This document shows positions 1 to 6,907 of a DNA stretch of 58,994 nucleotides, one piece after another. Below the pieces are notes generated by a model. The model saw only the letters and a program-made list of their open reading frames with translations. It made no database searches and was not told where the DNA came from. Within the stretch, counting starts at the first letter, position 1, and every line of letters starts with the position of its first letter. The position numbers and the translations under genes are program-made. Source of the DNA: Porticoccus sp. W117 (lineage in GTDB: Bacteria; Pseudomonadota; Gammaproteobacteria; Pseudomonadales; Porticoccaceae). Where the stretch lies: the NCBI RefSeq assembly GCF_030341905.1, contig NZ_JATAAF010000016.1:1-58994 (forward strand), read 5' to 3'.

Positions 1-74
1 TCAACCTGGTCAACAACGGACAATTTAAAGGCTAACGAATAATCACGCTGAGTGCGCTTAGCTGTTGATTTCAT
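1..74 (-). CDS. IS transposase OrfA, N-terminal fragment (left copy)
   Basis: The minus-strand reading frame starts with ATG at base 74 and runs out of the window after 24 codons. The visible residues begin MKSTAKRTQRDYSLAFKLSV, a basic start leading into the helix-turn-helix that opens IS3-family OrfA proteins, which bind the IS ends. It is cut by the window edge, not by mutation, and is identical to the fragment at 58921-58994. Confidence 0.7.
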   Translation of the reverse strand, partial: MKSTAKRTQRDYSLAFKLSVVDQV

Positions 75-127
75 ATCACTTTCCAATTTGGTGATTGAAA
101 AGTGTCAACGTTATTCAGGACGGGACA
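1..127 (-). mobile_element. IS3-family-like insertion sequence, 5' end (left copy, partial)
   Basis: The first 127 bases are the exact reverse complement of the last 127 bases of the window, and identity stops abruptly at base 127. The outer end on the minus strand begins TGTCCCGTCCTGAATAACG, the TG-start typical of IS3-family ends. A transposase OrfA start lies 53 bases inside it. The element continues beyond the window, so its other end and any target duplication cannot be seen. It lies 8 nt past the T-run of the terminator at 136-171. Family assignment rests on the short OrfA N-terminus and the end sequence and is probable, not proven. Confidence 0.85.
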
Positions 128-135
128 CAGAGCAC

Positions 136-171
136 AAAAAAAGCCGCAGTTTTAGTAAAAACTGCGGCTTT
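136..171 (-). terminator. Rho-independent terminator of the small gene 189-347
   Basis: A 13-bp stem (AAGCCGCAGTTTT at 141-153 pairing with 158-170) with a 4-nt loop is followed on the minus strand by seven T's (136-142). It ends transcription of the small minus-strand gene just upstream. The IS begins 8 nt after the T-run. Confidence 0.85.
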
Positions 172-188
172 CGCGTAAACCAGTGGTA

Positions 189-347
189 TCAGTCGTTGGC
201 TGCACCCTGGTCGTCCACTACCAGCTCATGGCAGGCGCCCTGAACCATCTCTTCGGTGATTGGCACTTCACGGCCGTTTTGATCGAGGATGGCGGCGCCA
301 TTAAAGTTGGTGGCGGCTTCGCTGTTCTGATTTTGCAGGTTGGTCAC
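189..347 (-). CDS. Small PA1571-like protein (paralog 1)
   Basis: This 52-residue protein has no signal peptide or membrane segment. I chose the GTG at 347 because GGGGAG sits 6-7 nt upstream on the minus strand; a longer frame upstream has no such site. The core FNGAAILDQNGREVPITEEM is shared with the neighbour at 1760-1933. It matches the pattern of the PA1571 family of Pseudomonas, whose function is unknown. The acidic, short, GAAI-D-G-ITEEM-AC pattern is all that can be described. It follows alaA on the same strand with about 155 bp between them, and a strong terminator follows it. Confidence 0.7.
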   Translation of the reverse strand: MTNLQNQNSEAATNFNGAAILDQNGREVPITEEMVQGACHELVVDDQGAAND

Positions 348-502
348 GTTACTACTCCCCTTAGGTTTCCCTATCTTTGTCTTGCCTGCTGCCTGCGGCA
401 GTCTATTTGGCATCTATTACAGTTTTGTGGATGCTCTTGATCGTTCTTCTTGTACTTTCGTGCTTTGTATTATTAGTTATGGCCCGACATGTCTCTGTCG
501 GT

Positions 503-1717
503 TCAGGTGCGGTATTGACGCAGGTGTGCAGCCAGTTTGTCAATGGCAACCTCCAGATCTTTGACGTCCGGCAGGAAAACAATGCGGAAGTGGTCTGGTT
601 TTGGCCAATTAAATCCGGTGCCATGCACCAGCAGAATGTGCTCCTGCTTCAGCAAGTTGAGGGCAAATTCCTCATCGTTAGTGATGTTGTAAACCGCCGG
701 ATCGATACGAGGGAACAGATACAGTGCTCCCATGGGCTTGACGCAACTGATGCCGGGTATGTCGTTGAGTTTGCGCCAGGCCAGTTCTTTCTGCTCATAA
801 AGGCGGCCGCCAGGAACCACCAGATCCTCAATGCTCTGATAACCGCCAAGGGCGGTCTGGATGCCGTGTTGGGCGGGCATATTGGCGCAAAGGCGCATGG
901 AGGCGAGCATTTCTATGCCGCGAAAATAGTCTTGCGCCAGGTGCTTGGCACCACTGAGAATCAGCCAACCTGCACGAAAGCCCGCCAGCCGGTGGGTTTT
1001 CGACAGGCCGTTAAAGGTGATGCAGGGGGTTTCTGTTACCAGCGACCCAAGGGGGATGTGTACGGCATCGTCGTAAATAATCTGGTCGTATATTTCATCA
1101 GCAAAAACAATCAGCTCCTGCTGCTTGGCAACCTCAACCAGCTCTCGCAAAACAGTTTCTGAATACACAGCCCCTGTGGGGTTGTTGGGGTTGATAACGA
1201 CGATGCCTCTGGTGCGATCAGACGATTTACTGTGAATATCGTCAATATCCGGTTGCCAGCCATTTTCCTCATCGCACAGGTAATGCACCGCCTTGCCGCC
1301 CGCCAGGGTGATAGCTGCAGTCCACAGGGGGTAATCCGGTGCTGGCACCAGTATTTCGTCACCGTCATTCAGCAGCGCCTGCATGGCCATCACAATCATT
1401 TCGCTGACGCCATTGCCAATGACGATATCGTCTACGGTGACGTTATCGATGCCGGTCAGCTGGCAGCGTTGCATCACCGCCTTGCGGGCGCTGTACAGGC
1501 CTTTGGCATGGCCGTAGCCCTGAGCGTCGGGCAGGTTGACGATCACGTCCTGAAGGATCTCTTCCGGTGCCAGCAGGTCGAATGTCGCCGGGTTGCCGAT
1601 ATTGAGCTTCAGGATACGGTTGCCTTCCTCTTCCAGGCGATTGGCGTGGTCGAGAATGGGGCCGCGGATGTCATAGCAGACATTATCCAACTTGTTGGAT
1701 TTGGTGATCGCTTTCAT
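503..1717 (-). CDS. alaA: Alanine-synthesising aminotransferase AlaA (fold type I, PLP)
   Basis: The 404-residue product is full length for AlaA (E. coli YfbQ), a cytosolic PLP enzyme that makes L-alanine from pyruvate and glutamate. The start KSNKLDNVCYDIRGPILD, the motif NIGNPATFD, the cofactor-region run VINPNNPTGAVYS, and the PLP-lysine region FNGLSKTHRLAGFRAGW all match the family closely. The conserved C-terminal substrate-binding arginine lies in PDHFRIVFLP. The ATG at 1717 gives the family N-terminus, although no strong ribosome site is seen. It is flanked on the same strand by two related small PA1571-like genes. Confidence 0.95.
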   Translation of the reverse strand: MKAITKSNKLDNVCYDIRGPILDHANRLEEEGNRILKLNIGNPATFDLLAPEEILQDVIVNLPDAQGYGHAKGLYSARKAVMQRCQLTGIDNVTVDDIVIGNGVSEMIVMAMQALLNDGDEILVPAPDYPLWTAAITLAGGKAVHYLCDEENGWQPDIDDIHSKSSDRTRGIVVINPNNPTGAVYSETVLRELVEVAKQQELIVFADEIYDQIIYDDAVHIPLGSLVTETPCITFNGLSKTHRLAGFRAGWLILSGAKHLAQDYFRGIEMLASMRLCANMPAQHGIQTALGGYQSIEDLVVPGGRLYEQKELAWRKLNDIPGISCVKPMGALYLFPRIDPAVYNITNDEEFALNLLKQEHILLVHGTGFNWPKPDHFRIVFLPDVKDLEVAIDKLAAHLRQYRT

Positions 1718-1759
1718 GATTAGGGGCAGGGCTTAAGTTACTGTCAATGTTGACGATAT

Positions 1760-1933
1760 TTAGGAAGATTTGCCGGCGTCATCTTTGGCGTACTCTTGAG
1801 TAGGGTCTAGCTTGTCGCAGGCGGATTGCACCATCTCCTCGGTGATGAGTTGCTCTTTGCCACTTTCATCAACAATGGCGGCTCCGTGGAAATCCGCCTC
1901 AGGTGGTGTAGATTGTTTGTCTTTCTGTGTCAT
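1760..1933 (-). CDS. Small PA1571-like protein (paralog 2)
   Basis: This is a 57-residue acidic protein. Its core DFHGAAIVDESGKEQLITEE aligns with the core of the small protein at 189-347, so the two are paralogs placed either side of alaA. It belongs to the same PA1571-like group of unknown function. The ATG at 1933 was preferred because the upstream extension to 2011 is hydrophobic and unlike the paralog. The ribosome site is weak. It lies about 40 bp upstream of alaA and may be co-transcribed with it. Confidence 0.7.
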   Translation of the reverse strand: MTQKDKQSTPPEADFHGAAIVDESGKEQLITEEMVQSACDKLDPTQEYAKDDAGKSS

Positions 1934-2084
1934 AACAAGGTGTTGTAATTTACTGGCAGAACGGCAACATAGCACGCATCGGGCTGTGGCCAAAGCAAAA
2001 ATGGCAGCCAATAATCATGAATGGATTTGATATGTACCCCAAAAGTATAGAAATGGATGTAAATAACACCCAGGGTGCTTGCCC

Positions 2085-2837
2085 ATGAGAACGCTACTTA
2101 CGGCCTTGCTGGTGGGTGGCACCATATTGGTGATAGGTGGGATTGCCTGCTGCCGCTACGGTTTTACCTCCATGTTTACCGGTTTAGTGGCCACTGGCTG
2201 CGGTGTACTGTTTATCTCCCTGGCGGCGGTTCTGTCGGTGTTGACCATGTTGATGCTGTTTAAAATTCAGGCAGGGCTATTACTCTATTTCTTGTTGGGC
2301 TGTTCACCCGCCATTGCTGCGTTGGTGGTAATGGGGCCAGCCAGTTTCAAATTGCCGCTGATTCACGACATCACCACAGATACTGCCAACCCGCCGGAAT
2401 TTGAGTTTGCCCGTATCGGTCGCCAGCGCCAGGACAACAGCTTGAACTACGCGGGCGCTGAAGTGGCTCGGCAGCAACAGCAGGCCTACCCGGATATCGC
2501 CCCACACACCATCGCCATACCACCTTTGGACTTGCTGCCCAAGGTTGAACAGGTGGCGGATGCCTTGGGCTGGAAGCTGATCGGCTCCGATGAACTGACC
2601 CTGCGAGTTGAAGCCCAGGATCGCTCGGCGTTGTTTGGCTTTGTGGATGATGTGGTGATTCGCTTGTCTGAGGTCGGGCAGGGCAGCCGTGTGGATGTGC
2701 GCTCAGTATCACGCCTTGGGCGCGGTGATTTTGGCGCCAATGCCGCGCGCATTCGGCGTTTTTATCGGGCACTTTGCAGTGCTCCAGAGCTGTCCTGCAG
2801 CCCGTTGCAAGGTACTGAAATTTCTCAGGGAAATTAG
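2085..2837 (+). CDS. DUF1499 domain membrane protein
   Basis: The 250-residue product has three hydrophobic segments in the first 100 residues, then a soluble DUF1499 domain. That domain is visible in the stretch from FEFARIGRQRQDNSLNYAG to the end, including DVRSVSRLGRGDFGANAARI. Its function is unknown; the family is widespread in proteobacteria. A TTG six bases upstream (2079) is an alternative start, but ATG 2085 has AGGG at 2072-2075. The stop codon TAG (2835-2837) overlaps the first bases of the palindromic element at 2836, so the element may have supplied or replaced the original 3' end. Confidence 0.8.
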   Translation: MRTLLTALLVGGTILVIGGIACCRYGFTSMFTGLVATGCGVLFISLAAVLSVLTMLMLFKIQAGLLLYFLLGCSPAIAALVVMGPASFKLPLIHDITTDTANPPEFEFARIGRQRQDNSLNYAGAEVARQQQQAYPDIAPHTIAIPPLDLLPKVEQVADALGWKLIGSDELTLRVEAQDRSALFGFVDDVVIRLSEVGQGSRVDVRSVSRLGRGDFGANAARIRRFYRALCSAPELSCSPLQGTEISQGN

Positions 2838-3125
2838 GGATCGTTAATAGTTATTTGGTCATTTCTGCTGGAGTTCATTTTTCGCTCCAGCACCAAAAGT
2901 AGGCGCTCTAGGCGAGGCAGAGGGAGTGCTGTGTAGTTATTCTACATAAGCGACCGATAACGCCGCTGGAGCAAAAAATGGGCCCAGCCCTTCGGGTTGA
3001 TCCTGAAAAGGCGTCATTCTGCGTTATTCGTCGCTTATTTAGAGCAACTAAACCACACTCCTCATGCCTTGCCTGACGACTTTTCAGGGGCAACAGAAAC
3101 GACCAAATAACTGTTAACGATCCCT
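2836..3125. repeat. 290-bp MITE-like palindromic element with 35-bp terminal inverted repeats
   Basis: The left end AGGGATCGTTAATAGTTATT (2836 onward) and the reverse complement of the right end (to 3125) match over 35 bp with three differences. Inside, a second imperfect inverted repeat pairs about 2905-2970 with 3018-3080, sharing ATAAGCGAC and ATAACGC blocks. There is no credible coding frame. No obvious target-site duplication flanks it (AAATT versus GGCCA). It therefore looks like a non-autonomous mobile or intergenic palindromic element and fills most of the gap between the DUF1499 gene and the tRNA cluster. Confidence 0.75.
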
Positions 3126-3147
3126 GGCCAAAGCGCCCAGAAAAGTG

Positions 3148-3176
3148 TTGACAGTATTTCGTCGGATTCATAGAAT
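3148..3176 (+). promoter_or_regulatory. Sigma-70 promoter of the tRNA-Glu/Gly cluster
   Basis: A consensus -35 TTGACA (3148-3153) lies 17 bp from TAGAAT (3171-3176). A GC-rich GCGCGCC discriminator follows directly, as is usual for growth-rate and ppGpp controlled stable-RNA promoters. It lies about 58 bp upstream of the first tRNA. Confidence 0.85.
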
Positions 3177-3233
3177 GCGCGCCTCTTTGTTGATGACTGG
3201 CCAATTGGCTGCGTGATCAAACAAGTGTTCCGC

Positions 3234-3309
3234 GTCCCGTTCGTCTAGAGGCCTAGGACACCGCCCTTTCACGGCGGTAACAGGGGTTCGACTCCCCTAC
3301 GGGATGCCA
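3234..3309 (+). tRNA. tRNA-Glu (anticodon TTC), copy 1
   Basis: This is a 76-nt cloverleaf with encoded CCA. The anticodon arm reads CCGCC-CTTTCAC-GGCGG and the T arm contains GGTTCGACTCC. The acceptor stem closes with a G1:T72 wobble. It lies one base upstream of tRNA-Gly, and the pair is repeated downstream. Confidence 0.97.
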
Positions 3310-3310
3310 C

Positions 3311-3386
3311 GCGGGAATAGCTCAGTTGGTAGAGCGCAACCTTGCCAAGGTTGAGGTCGCCGGTTCGAACCCGGTTTCCCGCTCCA
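3311..3386 (+). tRNA. tRNA-Gly (anticodon GCC), copy 1
   Basis: This is a 76-nt cloverleaf with encoded CCA; the acceptor GCGGGAA pairs with TTCCCGC. The anticodon loop in CAACCTTGCCAAGGTTG gives GCC. It is separated from tRNA-Glu by one base and must be part of the same precursor. Confidence 0.97.
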
Positions 3387-3457
3387 ACTTTCTTTTACTG
3401 AGAGAGTTGGTATGAACACTTACAAGGAGCGTATTGGCTGGCAACCGATACAACCGT

Positions 3458-3533
3458 GTCCCGTTCGTCTAGAGGCCTAGGACACCGCCCTTTCACGGCG
3501 GTAACAGGGGTTCGACTCCCCTACGGGATGCCA
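3458..3533 (+). tRNA. tRNA-Glu (anticodon TTC), copy 2
   Basis: By eye this is base-for-base identical to the tRNA at 3234-3309. It begins 224 bp after the first copy, so the Glu-Gly pair has been duplicated in tandem, with unlike spacer sequence between the pairs. Confidence 0.97.
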
Positions 3534-3534
3534 C

Positions 3535-3610
3535 GCGGGAATAGCTCAGTTGGTAGAGCGCAACCTTGCCAAGGTTGAGGTCGCCGGTTCGAACCCGGTT
3601 TCCCGCTCCA
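3535..3610 (+). tRNA. tRNA-Gly (anticodon GCC), copy 2
   Basis: This is identical to tRNA-Gly at 3311-3386 and completes the duplicated pair. A Rho-independent terminator follows 8 bases later. Confidence 0.97.
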
Positions 3611-3618
3611 AACAATAG

Positions 3619-3649
3619 AAGGCGCAGGTCATTGATCTGCGCCTTTTTT
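3619..3649 (+). terminator. Rho-independent terminator of the tRNA cluster
   Basis: The stem GGCGCAG (3621-3627) pairs with CTGCGCC (3637-3643) and is followed by six T's. Confidence 0.9.
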
Positions 3650-3683
3650 GTTGATCGCATATACTGCGCCATCTTAATCACCT

Positions 3684-3841
3684 GTCATCCTGAGCGGCGT
3701 AGCAGACGTGAGACAAATTGGCAGGAAAGCCAATTTGGGTGCCATGGGCAGCCATCGGCTGCGCACCAAGGAAGGTGCGCATCAATCTCACAAGCCGGAT
3801 AGTACGAGATCCTCGCGGTCGCTTCGCTCCCTCAGGATGAC
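3684..3841. repeat. Dispersed palindrome R2 (GTCATCCTGAG...) carrying a nested R3 unit
   Basis: It begins GTCATCCTGAG and ends CTCAGGATGAC, the arms also seen at 13560-13648 and, degenerate, at 19567-19638. Here the centre is interrupted after GTGAG by an insert containing ACAAATTGGCAGGA and CAATTTGGGTGCC. This is the same signature as the tandem units at 10091-10244. The repeat ends 13 bp before the yadG start. Confidence 0.75.
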
Positions 3842-3854
3842 GATATGGAAAGCT

Positions 3855-4808
3855 ATGACCCCAGCACTAAAAATAACCAGTCTCAGCAAAACCTACGACA
3901 ATGGTTTTGAAGCCCTGAAAGGCATCAGCCTGGAAGTTCAGCCCGGCGATTTCTTCGCACTGCTTGGCCCTAACGGGGCGGGCAAATCCACCTCCATTGG
4001 CATTATTTGTTCTCTGGTGCGCAAAAGCGGTGGCAGTGTTGAAATTTTCGGCCGCAACATCGATACCGACTTTTCCATCGCCAAGCAGGATTTGGGCGTA
4101 GTGCCTCAGGAATTCAACTTCAACCAGTTTGAAAAGGTTCAGGATATCCTGATTACTCAGGCGGGCTATTTTGGCCTGCCCAGAGAAGTGGCTGCCGAGC
4201 GCGCAGAAAAATATCTGCGTCTGCTGGGCCTGTGGGAAAAACGCGACAGCGTATCACGCATGCTCTCTGGTGGCATGAAGCGCCGCTTAATGATCGCTCG
4301 CGCCATGGTGCACGAACCCAAACTGTTGATTCTGGATGAGCCCACAGCAGGCGTTGATATTGAGTTGCGCCGCTCCATGTGGGAGTTTTTACGCCAGATA
4401 AACGCCGAAGGCACCACCATTATTCTCACCACTCACTACCTGGAAGAGGCGGAAAGCCTGTGCCGCAATATCGCCATCATCGATCGCGGCGAAATTGTCC
4501 AGAACACCAGCATTCGCCAACTGCTCACCCAACTTAATAAAGAAGTCTTCCTGTTGGATGTGGCCGATGAGCTGCAAGAGTGCCCACAGATTGACGGCTT
4601 TCCCACTCGCCTGGTAGTGGAAGAGGGCGGCAACAGCCTGGAAGTGGAAGTGGTGAAAGGGCAGTCTCTCAATGATGTATTTGCCGCTTTGGACAAACAG
4701 GGCATCGCTATTCAGAGCATGCGCAACAAGGCCAATCGCCTGGAAGAAATGTTTGTTTCCATGACCAACAACGACACAGAAAACGGCACAGAAGGGGGCG
4801 ACTCATGA
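3855..4808 (+). CDS. yadG: ABC transporter ATP-binding protein, YadG-like
   Basis: The 317-residue ATPase probably pairs with the adjoining permease as an ABC-2 exporter; the substrate is unknown. The Walker A GPNGAGKST lies near residue 41. The signature is LSGGMKRRLMIARAM, the Walker B is LLILDEPTAGVD, and the H-loop is TTHYLEEAE. A C-terminal regulatory tail of about 80 residues follows. I placed the start at ATG 3855, not further upstream, because bases up to 3841 belong to a repeat. The stop overlaps the permease start by 4 bp (ATGA), indicating translational coupling. Confidence 0.9.
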   Translation: MTPALKITSLSKTYDNGFEALKGISLEVQPGDFFALLGPNGAGKSTSIGIICSLVRKSGGSVEIFGRNIDTDFSIAKQDLGVVPQEFNFNQFEKVQDILITQAGYFGLPREVAAERAEKYLRLLGLWEKRDSVSRMLSGGMKRRLMIARAMVHEPKLLILDEPTAGVDIELRRSMWEFLRQINAEGTTIILTTHYLEEAESLCRNIAIIDRGEIVQNTSIRQLLTQLNKEVFLLDVADELQECPQIDGFPTRLVVEEGGNSLEVEVVKGQSLNDVFAALDKQGIAIQSMRNKANRLEEMFVSMTNNDTENGTEGGDS

Positions 4809-5578
4809 CCGCTGCGCAAAAGTGGATTGCCTTTCGCACTATTCTGACCAGGGAAATCCGTCGCTTTACCCGCATCTGGCTGCAAACCCTGCTGCCTCCG
4901 GCGATCACCATTTCGTTGTATTTTATTATTTTCGGCACCCTGATCGGCCCACGCATTGGCGAAATGGCTGGCTTTAGCTACATGGAATTTGTGGTGCCGG
5001 GGCTGATTATGATGTCGGTGATCACCAACTCGTACTCCAATGTAGTGTCGTCATTTTTCAGCACCAAATACCAGCGCAGTGTGGAAGAAATGCTGGTATC
5101 GCCGGTACCCAACTACATCATTCTGTTGGGGTTCTCTCTGGGCGGTGTGGTTCGCGGGCTAATGGTAGGTACCATCGTGACTCTGCTGTCGCTGTTTTTT
5201 ACCGACCTGAAAGTGACCCACCTGGGGGTAACCATCGGTATTGTGCTCTGCACATCGGTGATGTTTTCCCTGGCCGGGTTTATCAACGCGGTTTTTGCCC
5301 GCAACTTTGATGACATCTCAATCATCCCCACCTTTGTGCTGACACCACTCACTTACCTGGGCGGAGTGTTTTACTCCATCAGCCTGTTGCCGGAATTCTG
5401 GCAGGGCGTCTCCATGGCCAACCCGGTACTGTATATGGTGAACGCCTTTCGCTATGGCTTGTTGGGCGTGTCGGATATCAATGTTACCTGGGCCTTCGCC
5501 ATGGTGATATTGTTTGCCGTGGCGCTGTTTGCCATCGCTTTGCATCAACTGGAAAAAGGCTCGCGGCTGAGGAGCTAA
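4805..5578 (+). CDS. yadH: ABC-2 type permease, YadH-like
   Basis: The 257-residue inner-membrane protein has six hydrophobic segments and the ABC-2 permease pattern, with conserved YLGGVFYSISLLPEFWQG and NPVLYMVNAFRYG near the C-terminus. It forms the channel half of the exporter with the ATPase whose gene overlaps it by 4 bp. The queF start follows one base after its stop, so all three genes probably share a transcript. The substrate cannot be inferred. Confidence 0.9.
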   Translation: MTAAQKWIAFRTILTREIRRFTRIWLQTLLPPAITISLYFIIFGTLIGPRIGEMAGFSYMEFVVPGLIMMSVITNSYSNVVSSFFSTKYQRSVEEMLVSPVPNYIILLGFSLGGVVRGLMVGTIVTLLSLFFTDLKVTHLGVTIGIVLCTSVMFSLAGFINAVFARNFDDISIIPTFVLTPLTYLGGVFYSISLLPEFWQGVSMANPVLYMVNAFRYGLLGVSDINVTWAFAMVILFAVALFAIALHQLEKGSRLRS

Positions 5579-5579
5579 A

Positions 5580-6392
5580 ATGAAAGACCTTCACTTGGGA
5601 AAGCACAGCGAATACCCGGATCAATACGATGCTGGTTTGCTGATACCTATCCCCCGCAAACTGGGCCGCGAAGCGTTAAAGTTAAGCGGCGAGTTACCGT
5701 TTGTGGGTGCCGACCTGTGGACTGGCTACGAGCTTTCCTGGCTCGATGCACAGGGTAAACCCCAAGTGGCGATAGCGGAATTTACCGTGCCCGCCAACAG
5801 TGAAGCGCTGATCGAATCCAAATCATTCAAGCTGTATTTAAACTCCTACAATCAGACTGCCTTTGAACGTTGGAGCGATGTCAGCCAACGCCTGGAAGAC
5901 GACCTCAGCCAATGCGCCGGCGGCCCGGTATTGGTGCAACTGTACACGTTGGCGAATTATCAAAAGCAAGGCATTCAGGAGCTGCCGGGGGAATGCATTG
6001 ATACGCTGGATGTAGCCATCGACTGCTACCACCCAGACCCCGCATTACTGGACGTAACCGACGGTGGCGAGGTCAGTGAAACCTTGCACAGCCACCTGCT
6101 AAAAACCAACTGCCCGGTAACTGGCCAACCAGATTGGGCCAGCGTAATGGTTCGCTATCGGGGCAGGCAGATTTCCAGAGAGGGGCTACTGAAATACATT
6201 GTGTCCTTCCGCCAGCATCAGGACTTTCACGAGCAGTGTGTGGAGCGGATGTTTAACGATATTCTCAATCGCTGCGGCCCGGAAGAACTGGATGTTTATG
6301 CGCGCTATACCCGCAGAGGTGGATTGGATATTAATCCCTGGCGGAGTACATCGACGGCGATGCCTGGGAGTTTTCGGTTGGTGAGGCAGTAA
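5580..6392 (+). CDS. queF: NADPH-dependent 7-cyano-7-deazaguanine reductase QueF
   Basis: QueF reduces preQ0 to preQ1 in queuosine biosynthesis, a tRNA wobble modification. The 270-residue form is the long, two-domain (YqfA-like plus QueF) version of gammaproteobacteria. The catalytic cysteine is about residue 178 in KTNCPVTGQPDW, with the proton-donor Asp in the same motif. The QueF motif ESKSFKLYLNSYNQT lies near residue 80. The gene starts one base after yadH. The link between yadGH and queF is positional only. Confidence 0.95.
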   Translation: MKDLHLGKHSEYPDQYDAGLLIPIPRKLGREALKLSGELPFVGADLWTGYELSWLDAQGKPQVAIAEFTVPANSEALIESKSFKLYLNSYNQTAFERWSDVSQRLEDDLSQCAGGPVLVQLYTLANYQKQGIQELPGECIDTLDVAIDCYHPDPALLDVTDGGEVSETLHSHLLKTNCPVTGQPDWASVMVRYRGRQISREGLLKYIVSFRQHQDFHEQCVERMFNDILNRCGPEELDVYARYTRRGGLDINPWRSTSTAMPGSFRLVRQ

Positions 6393-6406
6393 TTTAACGA
6401 CTCTCC

Positions 6407-6436
6407 GTCATCGCGAGCGCAGCGCGGCGATCTCGT
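6407..6436. repeat. Degenerate half of dispersed repeat R1
   Basis: GTCATCGCGAGCGCAGCG at 6407 matches the left arm of the R1 palindromes at 11410, 14898 and 40748, but no right arm follows. It sits between queF and the small gene at 6505. Confidence 0.5.
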
Positions 6437-6504
6437 GATAAAAGTGCTAAATTCGGGATGTTGCTTCGTCGCCTTTAGAATACTGTTAGGGAGATTAGTG
6501 AAGC

Positions 6505-6903
6505 GTGCGCAATTTACCAACCTTTTTAATCGGACTGTTTGTTAGTGTTTTTGTATTCTGGCTTTTAGCTGACTTCAATTCTGGCAACAGTGATTACACC
6601 ATCGTAATCGTAGATAACAGTGGCTGCGAATCACCCAGATATATGGTGACCATTAAGAATCAATCAGTTGTTGTTGAGGGAGATCAGATTAGTTATGACA
6701 GCCTTGTTGCTCCAAATGGAGCGAAGGCTCAAATAACTGTACCTTCGTTACTTGATACTGAAGGAGTATCTATTTATAAAATAATGGCAAGCTATGCAAA
6801 TTGTAATGCCATTACATCCAAAGAAAGGAGCGTAAAGCCAGGCTGGATTCTTTACGAATTTATTGACAAAAATAAAATAAAACATGAAATTCGTTCAAAA
6901 TAA
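6505..6903 (+). CDS. Hypothetical single-pass membrane or secreted protein
   Basis: The 132-residue protein is not one I recognise. Residues 5-23 form a hydrophobic signal anchor (FLIGLFVSVFVFWLLADF). The rest is soluble with two cysteines (C41 and C99 by rough count), suggesting a periplasmic domain. The GTG at 6505 is the start, with AGGGAG at 6488-6493 as a slightly distant ribosome site. The gene is clearly more AT-rich than its neighbours (many ATA, AAA and TTA codons), a possible sign of transfer. It ends 4 bp from the convergent cyclase gene. Confidence 0.6.
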   Translation: MRNLPTFLIGLFVSVFVFWLLADFNSGNSDYTIVIVDNSGCESPRYMVTIKNQSVVVEGDQISYDSLVAPNGAKAQITVPSLLDTEGVSIYKIMASYANCNAITSKERSVKPGWILYEFIDKNKIKHEIRSK

Positions 6904-6907
6904 TTAC

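Noticed and set aside
52-243. Frames 52-243 and 58734-58943, which share an N-terminus
   Set aside because: The shared residues come from the antisense strand of the IS end. These are not real genes.
377-1162. 261-codon plus-strand frame antisense to alaA
   Set aside because: It is the complement of a clear aminotransferase. Its composition is that of a shadow frame.
2908-3204. 98-codon minus-strand frame
   Set aside because: It lies almost wholly inside the 290-bp palindromic element and runs into the tRNA promoter, with no ribosome site or recognisable protein.
3708-3854. N-terminal extension of the YadG ATPase
   Set aside because: The frame is open, but bases up to 3841 are a dispersed palindrome and the protein family starts at about 3855.
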